This document shows, one piece after another, positions 26,083 through 34,233 of a DNA stretch of 64,000 nucleotides (positions within the stretch are counted from its first letter, which is position 1; every line of letters starts with the position of its first letter). A program made the position numbers and the translations under genes. The notes below the pieces were generated by a model. That model ran no database searches. It was given only the letters and a program-made list of their open reading frames with translations, and was not told the DNA's origin. The DNA is from Bacillus sp. 103mf (lineage in GTDB: Bacteria; Bacillota; Bacilli; Bacillales; Bacillaceae_G). The stretch covers positions 474,592-538,591 of the forward strand of contig NZ_FPAF01000002.1 in the NCBI RefSeq assembly GCF_900116295.1. The letters run 5' to 3'.

Positions 26083-26822
26083 GAAATGTATTAGCTACTG
26101 AGTATATAAAATATAGAAAAAGTCATTTACTGTTTTTGGTTATTTTAGGTCCTATTATACTTGCGTTAGTTGAATTTGTCGGATTGAGTTATTATAGTAA
26201 CTCTCATACGATTAAATTAGAAACTATATTCGGTATTAATTTACAAATTCTGAAATATATATTGAACTTTTTTATCGTGTTTATTATAGCTAGTGTGAAC
26301 AATGTAGAGTATAAAAATTCTACATGGGAAAGAACATTTACATATCCAGTACAGAAATTTAGTGTCTATCTAAATAAGTTCTTTGTTGTTATGATTGCTC
26401 TTACTATGACAACCTTCATACATGTGATTTGTACAGTATTACTAATCCCATGTTTAGGAATTTCTCTAGATGCAGTTTCCATGCAACATGTTTTTACTTT
26501 ACTGTTATTCCCATTTATTATTAGTGTCCCATTCTGCGCTTTGGCGTTCATTATATCTATTAATGTATCAAATCAATCATTGATTGTTGTACTAGCTCTA
26601 GGGTCATATCTTTTTGGTGATATGTTCAATTCTACTAAGATTTGGTGGTTTCCTATTTCATATCAAATTTTATATTTTCCAATCAATTATGTGAATCATC
26701 TAGATGCCTTTAACACATTATTGGAATACGATAAATGGTACATACTAGCAGGAATTCCTATTACTTTGTTGATTCTAGGACTTGGATATATTTTATTTAG
26801 TAAATTGAATAATAAAAACTAA
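26079..26822 (+). CDS. ABC-2 type permease, LanE/LanG-like (first)
   Basis: A 247-residue membrane protein with about six helices. The N-terminus MRNVLATEYIKYRKSHLL is the usual cytoplasmic start of MutE/EpiE/SpaE-like permeases, and NNVEYKNSTWERTF is the coupling-region pattern (E-x-x-x-x-T-W) of this family. It starts inside the stop of the ATPase gene (ATGA), indicating translational coupling. With the next permease it should form the heterodimeric channel. Confidence 0.82.
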   Translation: MRNVLATEYIKYRKSHLLFLVILGPIILALVEFVGLSYYSNSHTIKLETIFGINLQILKYILNFFIVFIIASVNNVEYKNSTWERTFTYPVQKFSVYLNKFFVVMIALTMTTFIHVICTVLLIPCLGISLDAVSMQHVFTLLLFPFIISVPFCALAFIISINVSNQSLIVVLALGSYLFGDMFNSTKIWWFPISYQILYFPINYVNHLDAFNTLLEYDKWYILAGIPITLLILGLGYILFSKLNNKN

Positions 26823-26837
26823 CAAAGGAGATTTCAA

Positions 26838-27575
26838 ATGATAAATTTAATTCATTCTGATTGGATCAAAGTAAGAAAACACCCTCAACAAATTACATTA
26901 TTTATTCTTGCACTTTGTCCGATTATATATTCAATGATTATGTATACTAAATTCATTGTCAAAAAGTATAATCATGGCTTGGATAACGAATGGATGGGGG
27001 TATGGATGTTGATATCTTTTTTCTACGTTGGTTTTTTTCTCCCTGTCATTTCAGGATTGGTAACAACTTTCTTGTGTCAGTTTGAAAGCAAAACAAATTG
27101 GAAATTAATGTATTTATATCCAGTTGATTATCTCAAAATTACTTTATCTAAATTTATATCCATTGTATTATTATTTTCTGCACTACACTTAATCGTTTTA
27201 ATAAGCTTATATGTATCAGGAATGTATTTTGATTTTACAGATTCATTTCCTTTATTATTTATGATAAAAGTATTTTTACTTTCTGGTGTTGCGGCAATAC
27301 CTCTTATAATAGTACAACTCTTATTATTCTTATTTATTAAAGAATTTATCACTTTTACATTTGTTAATATAATGTTATCTTTAATCGGTGTATTTCTTTT
27401 CTCAGAATTAAAGTGGGGATTTGGATATATATGGTCTCTACCAATCAAATCGATAGAATTAGTTGATCAAAGTACGTTGTCTATTAGTATATTATTAGTA
27501 TCGATACTTGCATTTACAATTGGTATGATTTTAATTACAGCACGTTATTTAAAATCATTGAGAAAAACAGTATAA
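26838..27575 (+). CDS. ABC-2 type permease, LanE/LanG-like (second)
   Basis: A 245-residue membrane protein with about six helices, starting MINLIHSDWIKVRKHPQQ. FESKTNWKLMYLYPV fits the E-x-K-x-x-W-K pattern of lantibiotic-protection permeases. AAAGGAG lies before the ATG, 15 bases after the first permease. It closes the operon, with a strong terminator overlapping its stop codon. Confidence 0.82.
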   Translation: MINLIHSDWIKVRKHPQQITLFILALCPIIYSMIMYTKFIVKKYNHGLDNEWMGVWMLISFFYVGFFLPVISGLVTTFLCQFESKTNWKLMYLYPVDYLKITLSKFISIVLLFSALHLIVLISLYVSGMYFDFTDSFPLLFMIKVFLLSGVAAIPLIIVQLLLFLFIKEFITFTFVNIMLSLIGVFLFSELKWGFGYIWSLPIKSIELVDQSTLSISILLVSILAFTIGMILITARYLKSLRKTV

Positions 27576-27607
27576 AAAGAGTTCATCTGGTATGATGGAC
27601 TCTTTTT
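27574..27607 (+). terminator. Terminator of the ABC operon
   Basis: AAAAAGAGTTCATC pairs with GATGGACTCTTTTT (one G-T), 6-base loop. Confidence 0.88.
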
Positions 27608-27632
27608 ATGCTGTTTATTGGGAGGGGTTTTT

Positions 27633-27665
27633 ATGGTGAAAAAAGGACAATTATTTGAGGATTAA
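27633..27665 (+). CDS. Possible 10-residue leader peptide
   Basis: ATG GTG AAA AAA GGA CAA TTA TTT GAG GAT TAA has an excellent ribosome binding site, GGGAGGGG, seven bases upstream. It follows the ABC terminator and precedes the second regulator's promoter. It has no signal peptide, so it is not an evident pheromone; it may be the stub of a lost gene or a control peptide. Confidence 0.3.
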   Translation: MVKKGQLFED

Positions 27666-27787
27666 TGTAATACATGAAATCGTAAGCATTTTAATCGTAT
27701 AGAAGACTTTCATTTCAAAAATGTGCAGGTATAAAACACTACTTTTAGGTGGGAGATGAATTTTGTTAAGCGTGGCCCCAAGTGAAT

Positions 27788-27796
27788 TGGTATAAT
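27788..27796 (+). promoter_or_regulatory. Extended -10 promoter of the second RRNPP regulator
   Basis: TGGTATAAT, in the same context as the copy at 22187. About 50 bases upstream of it (from TTTTGTTAAGCGTG) are also shared between the two loci. Confidence 0.6.
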
Positions 27797-28023
27797 ATAG
27801 TAATATCGGTAGCAGAAAGAGACAGCTGATATAAGGAAAAAGGCATACAAATTTCATATGCATTCAAATAAGTATTACGGTTCAAAACCATTAGTTGCAG
27901 TTGTGTTGTACCCCATTGTTTCCTTCATATTTGGAGTGATACGTATAAGAAAATAGAGACATTATTCTTATTATATTGCACGAAAATAACTAAACCGGGC
28001 CATTCAAAGAAAGGAATGAAGAT

Positions 28024-29292
28024 ATGAACATTGGTGAACGTATTCGACAAATACGTATACATAAAGGATTCACACAAAGGGAACTAGTATCTGGGATCTG
28101 TTCTATAACTTATTTAAGTAGAATTGAAAATGAACAAATTAAACCTTCAACTTCTTTTTTAGAAAAAATTGCTACAAAGCTAGATGTTGATTACAATTTT
28201 CTTGTCGATGCAGATTATGAGGATATAGAACCTAAGCTTCTTGAAATATGTAATAGGTATAAAAACGATAATATGATAAGTGAAAAAGGCTTATCTTCCT
28301 TAGAGCTGTATGTGCGTGATATAGACTCTATTCTCTTATTATTAAAGGCTTATGGTGTTTTAATATACTATCATTCTCGAAATAATAACTTATTACATGT
28401 AGCACCAATGGTAAATCAGGCTTCACAAGTCATTCCAAATCAAGTAGATCCTCAATATACCGAAGACTTTATATATTATTTAATGGCTCGAGGTCATTAT
28501 TTTTATAATAAACAAGACTATATGACTGCACATGAAATTTATGTGAAGGCAGAGAGTTTACTTGGCCTAGAAGAAACTAAACAACACGCTGGTATATATT
28601 ATAACCTAAGTCTAACAAGCCAAAGTCTTTATAAAGATCAAAGCATTAGTCGCTTGTATGCTAAAAAAGCATACAGATTGTATGAAAAATTAAATATAGA
28701 AAATCAAGTGATAAACATTCTTATAATCATTGCACTACAATATCAAAAAGATAATCTACCTGAGAAAGCTCTTGAATCCTTAAAACAAGCAGAAATTAAA
28801 GCAGAGGCTAGCAATAATCCTATGTATTTACCTTTGATTGCATATAATTATGGGAAAATATATCAAGGATTAAAAGATTATACCAATGCCATTACATATT
28901 ATAAAAAAAGTTTACAGACTAGCAACCTTTATCCAGATCAAGCTCAAAAAATATACGCATTAAGAAACTTAATAGAGATTTATATAGAATCTAAAGACTG
29001 GAAAACTGTTAATAAACTGATGGATGATGCATTAGAAATTTTATCAATTGCTGATATGCCACATGCGTATGTTAACATCTTTGGACTTAAAGGAAACGTA
29101 TCTAAACTAAGAGGAGATTATTATGGATACGAGAAAAATATGCAAAAAGCAATTGAACTGGGCCTAGAAAAAAAACAGTACCCTTTAGTTCGTGAACTCG
29201 CTACTGAACTAGGAAACTATTTTTATAATAATCGTGCTTATAAAATGTCAGCAAAGTATTTGAAAATAGCCATTGAAAATTCCGTAGATTAA
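28024..29292 (+). CDS. NprR/PlcR-like quorum-sensing regulator (RRNPP), copy 2
   Basis: A 422-residue paralogue of the protein at 22348. The HTH is nearly identical (GERIRQIRIHKGFTQREL; SITYLSRIENEQIKP) and the TPR-like domain carries scattered changes, mostly between residues 190 and 350, where the peptide pocket would lie. The C-terminal end KIAIENSVD seems intact, unlike copy 1. It is preceded by AAAGGAATG and a copied promoter. No Sec-type propeptide gene follows; the next 165 bases hold a hairpin relic. The pair could compete for sites or read different peptides. Confidence 0.85.
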   Translation: MNIGERIRQIRIHKGFTQRELVSGICSITYLSRIENEQIKPSTSFLEKIATKLDVDYNFLVDADYEDIEPKLLEICNRYKNDNMISEKGLSSLELYVRDIDSILLLLKAYGVLIYYHSRNNNLLHVAPMVNQASQVIPNQVDPQYTEDFIYYLMARGHYFYNKQDYMTAHEIYVKAESLLGLEETKQHAGIYYNLSLTSQSLYKDQSISRLYAKKAYRLYEKLNIENQVINILIIIALQYQKDNLPEKALESLKQAEIKAEASNNPMYLPLIAYNYGKIYQGLKDYTNAITYYKKSLQTSNLYPDQAQKIYALRNLIEIYIESKDWKTVNKLMDDALEILSIADMPHAYVNIFGLKGNVSKLRGDYYGYEKNMQKAIELGLEKKQYPLVRELATELGNYFYNNRAYKMSAKYLKIAIENSVD

Positions 29293-29345
29293 AAAATGAT
29301 AAGAGAGTATAAAATATTTTGTATAAATGAATACAGATACTAAAA

Positions 29346-29408
29346 AGGAAGACCTTTTCTTGGTAGAATTGAGTTACCACACAAAATTCACAGAAAAAAG
29401 ATCTTCCT
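29346..29408. repeat. Inverted-repeat relic after RRNPP copy 2
   Basis: AGGAAGA-CC-TTTTCT pairs with AGAAAA-AAGA-TCTTCCT. An open frame of 44 codons (29327-29461) crosses it without a ribosome binding site. It looks like the end of a lost insertion sequence, but I cannot name one. Confidence 0.35.
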
Positions 29409-29457
29409 ATCGTGCCATCCCATACGATATACATCATGCAGGTTTTATAGAAAATAG

Positions 29458-30279
29458 CTAAATTTGCTCAACCCACATGCTATATGACGGAAAAATTTCT
29501 TTCAACTTCGCAAACGTTTCATCACACCATGTTTTGGAGTTGAAATCACCAATGATAATACGCTGATTTCCATCGTCAAGAGGTTGCGTCCACATCCCGT
29601 AGTCTGGGAAAATACCTTTGATTGTGTGATATACGCCTTCTATCCATTCAATCGAATTGAAGTCTCCTATAAAAATACGATAAAGTTCTTGAGCGTTTGT
29701 GAACCATTCGAGCGTCTTATCTCCGTTTAAATCATTTAGATCTACTTTTCCAATTCCATCAAGCCATCCCCCTGTTTCACCATCTGCATATTGCCATAAA
29801 TCACATGCATATTTAGGTTTTCTTCCTCCATATCGTGGAATCCATAAGAAATCAGCTTGTACATTTTGTAATCCATAAGAGCCATACATATGATGTGATA
29901 CATATAGGCCAACTTTCCAACCAGCATCCTTACAAGTAGTAATAAAGGCTTGCGATGCTTCCGCTAGGTTAGTAGCTCCGCAGCTTGCTAGCGTATCATC
30001 TTCAACATCCAACACAAGAAATTTTGCATCTGGATTTACACGTGCTAAAAAATCTTCCGCCTCTACAATGGCATCTGCAATACTTACATAACAACCGTAA
30101 GCATAAGCGGCATGAGGAATTCCATATGCTTCTAAATTTCGGACATGTTCATTGTACAGTGGATCTATTTTCCTTGAGCCATATTGAACGCGACAGATTG
30201 CTAAATCCAGTTGCGACGTCGCTATATCCCAATCGATGCTATCATTGTATTTTGAGAGGTCTACGATATGTTTCGTCAT
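29458..30279 (-). CDS. GH25 lysozyme (endolysin-like) with SPOR-like C-terminal repeats
   Basis: A 273-residue muramidase. The catalytic domain (about 1-190) starts HIVDLSKYNDSIDW and has the acid pair in LVLDVEDD near 88-95 and DLWQYADG near the end. The C-terminus has two repeats (IFIGDFNSIEWIEG... and IIIGDFNSKTWCDE..., each ending in Phe-Pro-x-Tyr-x-Met-Trp) of the SPOR/cell-wall-binding kind. There is no signal peptide, as in phage lysins, but no holin or other phage gene is nearby. ATG at 30279 after AAAGGAGATG. Confidence 0.88.
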   Translation of the reverse strand: MTKHIVDLSKYNDSIDWDIATSQLDLAICRVQYGSRKIDPLYNEHVRNLEAYGIPHAAYAYGCYVSIADAIVEAEDFLARVNPDAKFLVLDVEDDTLASCGATNLAEASQAFITTCKDAGWKVGLYVSHHMYGSYGLQNVQADFLWIPRYGGRKPKYACDLWQYADGETGGWLDGIGKVDLNDLNGDKTLEWFTNAQELYRIFIGDFNSIEWIEGVYHTIKGIFPDYGMWTQPLDDGNQRIIIGDFNSKTWCDETFAKLKEIFPSYSMWVEQI

Positions 30280-30410
30280 TATTCAACATCTCCTTTTTTC
30301 GTTTTCGTAATATAAATAACCGTTATACAAGTACATTTAGCATTGATTGTCTTAAAATCATTCAGATTTAATTGCCATTGATCTATTAAGTGAAAAGTAA
30401 ATAAAATAAT

Positions 30411-30445
30411 AAAAAACGTTGCAATCAATTGATTCAACGTTTTTT
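30411..30445. terminator. Terminator-like hairpin
   Basis: AAAAAACGTTG pairs exactly with CAACGTTTTTT over 13 bases; runs on both sides make it work either way. It stands in the 535-base gap 30280-30814. Confidence 0.75.
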
Positions 30446-30513
30446 ATCAGAGGTATTTTTCAAATTATGAATTAACGGATGTAATTAGGGTTTAGCCGAG
30501 AGACATGTAAAAA

Positions 30514-30552
30514 TGGGTCATAATCTGGATTTTACCTCCACATTATGACCCA
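30514..30552 (-). terminator. Terminator-like hairpin downstream of phospholipase C
   Basis: TGGGTCATAAT pairs exactly with ATTATGACCCA; on the minus strand it is followed by TTTTTAC. It is the first good terminator after the phospholipase gene, though 260 bases away. Between them I see no gene. Confidence 0.6.
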
Positions 30553-30814
30553 CTTCACTTTTATCATTTCTATAAGATTACAAAAATGAAATTATACTGT
30601 ACATTGATTGCTTATACTTTTTACTTCAGATTAAAATTTATTTTTATAAATTTTACAATAGTCTTTCATTGATTTTAAAAGCTTTGAAACTTCTAAAATA
30701 CACTTATCAAACTCAAAATATAGCATTTACCCTCAGGATAACCCTTGAATCCAATAATCGTTTCCGTTTCACTTTATGACATACATAACTTTTGCCATGT
30801 GTAAAATGGATTTG

Positions 30815-31669
30815 TTATTTGTTATTCACGTACGTTTCAAACCATAAATGGATATATCCAGCTGTAATACGCTGCGCTTCCATTAAACGTTTTCCTGTTA
30901 CTGGTGTTACTTCTGCACGCCATTTATCAGCAGAATCTTGTGATACAGCAGCCTTTAGGAACCAATTTTTCGTCTGATCATTAACAATTGATGGAAAATC
31001 AGCTTTTGCTGCAGCTGCTGATGCATGAACCCACTCTTCTGGATTTGCACTTTGCCAATTCCAATAGCCATTTCCATCCGTTACTCTATAATTGTCTTTC
31101 ACTGTGTCAACGAAGTTTTCATATTTTGAGTGGAAGCCAAATGGATGCGAAATGTTAGTAAAGTTTGCTGCATGCATAGGCTGGTTGACATCGCCTAAAT
31201 AATGAAGTGATAATCCTAAATAAAAGAATGCATTTTTCAGATCTTTATTTTGATAAGCTTCACCAGCTAGTTTAAAATACTTCGCTCCCGTTTGCTTTGC
31301 TTGTTTCGCAAATGGAATATACGTTTTTCCTGAATCTGGATCATAGAAGTGTGAAGCAAATGTGGAATGATCATAGTATGGGTTTTTATAATCCGCAGAG
31401 TAAATACCTTCCTCTAGATTCGTACGCCATTCATTTAATAGAGCTGTCTCATTTTGCTTCACAACAGTCGTATTTTGGGACATAATATCAATGGCTCTGT
31501 TTACAATCCATAAATGAGAGCTTACGCCTTCATTATGTATAGATTCTGCTGACCATTTTTGAGCAATAGGTGGATCAAATTGCCCATCATTTTCATGTGC
31601 GAATGCCACACTCTGAACAGGAGCTGTTAAAGCAATGACAGAAGCTATAGCTAAAATTTTTCTTTTCAT
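30815..31669 (-). CDS. plcB: Zinc-dependent phospholipase C (phosphatidylcholine-preferring)
   Basis: A 284-residue secreted enzyme that cleaves phosphatidylcholine to diacylglycerol and phosphocholine. A signal peptide (about 1-24, cut after VAFA) and short propeptide precede the mature Trp of WSAESIH. The zinc ligands are visible in order: SSHLWIVNRAIDI, YDHSTFASHFYDP, GLSLHYLGDVNQPMHAAN and FHSKYENFVD. Compared with the textbook B. cereus enzyme I remember, many residues differ, so this is a diverged or second copy. The sphingomyelinase gene that normally follows is absent. No match to the PlcR box was seen upstream. Confidence 0.93.
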   Translation of the reverse strand: MKRKILAIASVIALTAPVQSVAFAHENDGQFDPPIAQKWSAESIHNEGVSSHLWIVNRAIDIMSQNTTVVKQNETALLNEWRTNLEEGIYSADYKNPYYDHSTFASHFYDPDSGKTYIPFAKQAKQTGAKYFKLAGEAYQNKDLKNAFFYLGLSLHYLGDVNQPMHAANFTNISHPFGFHSKYENFVDTVKDNYRVTDGNGYWNWQSANPEEWVHASAAAAKADFPSIVNDQTKNWFLKAAVSQDSADKWRAEVTPVTGKRLMEAQRITAGYIHLWFETYVNNK

Positions 31670-31789
31670 AAATATTCCTCCAATTGATGTATCATTTAAC
31701 TTTCCTTCATAGCATTTTCTCTTACTTTACCAAAAGATGCATGAAATACCAATAAATAAAATTATATAAAACTGAATGTAACGAATACC

Positions 31790-32557
31790 CTATTGTACAG
31801 GTACTAATTCATAGCCAACGTAGTCTTCAGGGGCAGATATTCCCCACAATTTATCCTGATTTGCAAATGGTTGCTCTGAAGTCTCTAGCTGGAAAGTTGT
31901 TATAACTCCATAACTAGATTGCTGTGGATCTGCATTATACCAATCAGTAGGTCTACCAAGTTTATCTCTCAGATAATCTGTTTTACCTGTTATTAAATCT
32001 ATTTCCTTCGAATTTTTTTTCTTAACTGTTAACGTGCTTTTTGATTGGTCACTAAAATAAATCCAGCTTCGATTGCCTGCATTTACATATTTTTTTGTTC
32101 CTCCCGCATCAGCATTTGGTCCCCCAATCCACATTGACATTGTAATTGGAGTATTATTTCTTATATATCCATCACTCTCCACTCCAGACGGCGCTTCAAA
32201 ATTGATAGGTGTACCATAATACTCATTACCTTTTGTATCCTTATGCCGTTCAGCATCACCGTAATAAGATGAGTTTTTATATTGAATTACATAATGCCAA
32301 CCCGCAAATTTCTCATAAGTTACTCCAAGTCTATTCTGACCTACGGGTGCTACTCGTTTTTCAAAAGGAATACCTGTCACCCATAAATATTTATCTACTA
32401 GTATGTAATCTTTATTTATGGTAATTGGATCGCCGTATATATCAAGTATACGATCGTCCTCAGCTGCATAAGCAGAATTTGTAGGAAAAACAGTTATAAT
32501 CAAACTAAATAGTAATAACAAAAACGTAAGTATGGGTAATTTTCTATTCATAAGCAT
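31790..32557 (-). CDS. Secreted protein, possibly beta-trefoil
   Basis: A 255-residue protein with a clear signal peptide (about 1-31, ending SAYA). The mature part is strand-rich and begins RILDIYGDPITINKDYILVD. That resembles the first strands of Kunitz-type or toxin beta-trefoils (acidic-x-x-G-x-P-x-x-x-x-x-Y-x-I), and the end WGISAPEDYVGYELVPV resembles the last trefoil strand. I infer a lectin-like or inhibitor-like exoprotein; this is not certain. It lies upstream of phospholipase C on the same strand, 120 bases apart, suggesting joint expression. Confidence 0.6.
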   Translation of the reverse strand: MLMNRKLPILTFLLLLFSLIITVFPTNSAYAAEDDRILDIYGDPITINKDYILVDKYLWVTGIPFEKRVAPVGQNRLGVTYEKFAGWHYVIQYKNSSYYGDAERHKDTKGNEYYGTPINFEAPSGVESDGYIRNNTPITMSMWIGGPNADAGGTKKYVNAGNRSWIYFSDQSKSTLTVKKKNSKEIDLITGKTDYLRDKLGRPTDWYNADPQQSSYGVITTFQLETSEQPFANQDKLWGISAPEDYVGYELVPVQ

Positions 32558-32771
32558 ATCTTAACTTCTCCTTATTTTATTAATGCTTTTACCATTTGCG
32601 CGCATCATCTACTAGTAGAACAGTCTCATCCTATCTAACAAATCTTTCATTTTTCTTTCATAAATGTTACAAAAGTCTTTCAAAGGTCTGACTTCTTTTC
32701 TGATGAAACAAACAAATAAAGCCGAAAACCTGCATGTTTATTGGCTTTATAGATCACCTATTCAATAATAC

Positions 32772-32805
32772 ATATACAAATATGCAATATTGCATATTTG
32801 TATAT
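32772..32805. promoter_or_regulatory. 34-bp perfect palindrome
   Basis: ATATACAAATATGCAAT followed at once by its exact reverse complement. With no loop and no T run it is more like a regulator site (or cruciform) than a terminator. It lies in the divergent gap between the exoprotein and NIF3 genes, with a further hairpin ATAAAGCC/GGCTTTAT at 32716-32750. Confidence 0.6.
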
Positions 32806-32823
32806 AATAATAATATTAAAAAT

Positions 32824-32856
32824 AACATTACTCCTTTAAACAACAGGAGTAATGTT
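32824..32856 (+). promoter_or_regulatory. Leader hairpin before the NIF3-family gene
   Basis: AACATTACTCCT pairs exactly with AGGAGTAATGTT over a 9-base loop. The AGGAG arm ends about 100 bases before the gene start, so any effect on translation would be indirect. Confidence 0.4.
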
Positions 32857-32959
32857 TAAAGGAATAAAAATAAAATTTCATATTAAAATATTCCCAATAT
32901 TAAGTCAGATCATCTTATAATGAAATAATAAAAATCAAATTATTTGGGGGAATAATTTT

Positions 32960-33880
32960 ATGGTTGAACTAAAAGAAATAGTGTCTAAATTAGATGCTGA
33001 ACTTGATATAAAATCATTTGGGAAGGATTCTGCTTTCAGTCAATTCATACCAATGGTTTATGAACCTGTAAAATTTGATTGGAAAGCAATTTTCGAAAAA
33101 GACTTTGTGGAATTATTTAATGGTCTGATGTTAAAAGGAGATACAAATGTAGAAAAAATTTTTCTTGCCGTTTTTCCTACAGATAAAGTATTGGAACATT
33201 TTATAGAAGAAAGCAATAGCGGTGACTTACTCTTTATGCACCATCCCTTATTGATGGAGTGTGGAGACCCAAAAGGGACATGGGGAAAAGGCTTTGTTCC
33301 AATAAAAGAAAAGTACATCAAACAAATAAAAGAAAAAGATTTATCTGTCTATACCTGTCATGTACCGATGGATTATCATGCTGATTTAGGTACAAGTGTA
33401 GCTATTGCCAAACAATTAAATACAGAAGTTATTGATGGTTTTTTAACAAGTCCTAAAAATAATAAAGACCTAGTTTTAGTTTGTAATATTGAAGAAAAGA
33501 GTACAAGTGAACTAATATTTCACTTAAAAGAAATATTTGATATTCCATATGTTGATTTTGAAGGTAAGAGCATAAATAACATAAAGAAAATAGCTATCGT
33601 TGCAGGTTGTGGTGATAAAGTAAGTTGGATGGAAGAAGCTGAAAAAAGAGGAGTTCAAGCTTATATCACTGGCGAAATCCATTGCCATATTGATAATGAT
33701 TATGGCAAACAAAAATACAACCAAATGATGGAATACGCTTCAAATACTTCAATGTCCTTAATCGGCGTTTCCCATTCGGCATCAGAATATCTTGTCCATA
33801 AAACATTGATGAAGGAATGGTTTGAGAATAACTTTAATGTTGAAACAGTTTTAATTCCACAGGAAAAATGGTGGTTATAA
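32960..33880 (+). CDS. NIF3 / DUF34-family dinuclear metal protein
   Basis: A 306-residue protein of the NIF3 superfamily (YqfO/YbgI group; often labelled GTP cyclohydrolase 1 type 2-like, though its activity is unsettled). The metal motif DLLFMHHPLL (about 89-98) and the C-terminal GVSHSASEYLVHK with a His-Ser-x-x-Glu are the usual metal ligands. The N-terminal 60 residues are atypical and the central insertion of YqfO is absent, so this is a divergent member. ATG with GGGGGAA upstream. Monocistronic with its own terminator. Confidence 0.82.
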   Translation: MVELKEIVSKLDAELDIKSFGKDSAFSQFIPMVYEPVKFDWKAIFEKDFVELFNGLMLKGDTNVEKIFLAVFPTDKVLEHFIEESNSGDLLFMHHPLLMECGDPKGTWGKGFVPIKEKYIKQIKEKDLSVYTCHVPMDYHADLGTSVAIAKQLNTEVIDGFLTSPKNNKDLVLVCNIEEKSTSELIFHLKEIFDIPYVDFEGKSINNIKKIAIVAGCGDKVSWMEEAEKRGVQAYITGEIHCHIDNDYGKQKYNQMMEYASNTSMSLIGVSHSASEYLVHKTLMKEWFENNFNVETVLIPQEKWWL

Positions 33881-33898
33881 AGTTCTTAAATAATATTT

Positions 33899-33929
33899 AA
33901 AAGAGCTTGGGAATCCAAGCTCTTTTTTT
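33899..33929 (+). terminator. Terminator of the NIF3-family gene
   Basis: AAAGAGCTTGG pairs with CCAAGCTCTTT, 4-base loop, then a T run. Confidence 0.92.
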
Positions 33930-34007
33930 GTAAATTTACTTGAAGGGTTTCTTATTTCTAAATACATTGCTTACTCATAATAACGTCAATGCCATTGTTA
34001 GACTATC

Positions 34008-34182
34008 TATATAAATCCATTTTATTTTTCCAACACATAAGTCGCCGCCGTGCAGAATACAACATGACCTGTACTTGCATGTGGTAGAAAAAGGCCCTGA
34101 CCGTTTCTATGCGCGGCCAGTTGCTCTCGTCTCTCCTTAAAAGAAAGGGGGGGTTATGTCGTTTTTGAACTTGGACATATCT
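34008..34182 (+). repeat. bcr1-type intergenic repeat, longer variant
   Basis: Begins TATATAAATCCATTTTATTT and has GAATACAACATGACC, but carries an extra segment around TTGCATGTGGTAGAAAAAGG that is shared with the copies at 36230 and 57711. The right end (GTTATGTCGTTTTTGAACTT) is slightly diverged. Confidence 0.78.
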
Positions 34183-34233
34183 AACAATTTTTTATTTCTC
34201 TCTCGTAAATATTATAAAACTCTTTCAATGATC

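Noticed and set aside
29458-30279. Prophage assignment for the GH25 lysozyme
   Set aside because: No holin, tail, portal, integrase or attachment-site signal lies nearby; a single lysozyme gene is not enough.
31670-31789. PlcR box upstream of phospholipase C
   Set aside because: Best candidate (TATGAAGGAAAGTTAA on the minus strand) fails the right half of TATGNANNNNTNCATA at most positions.
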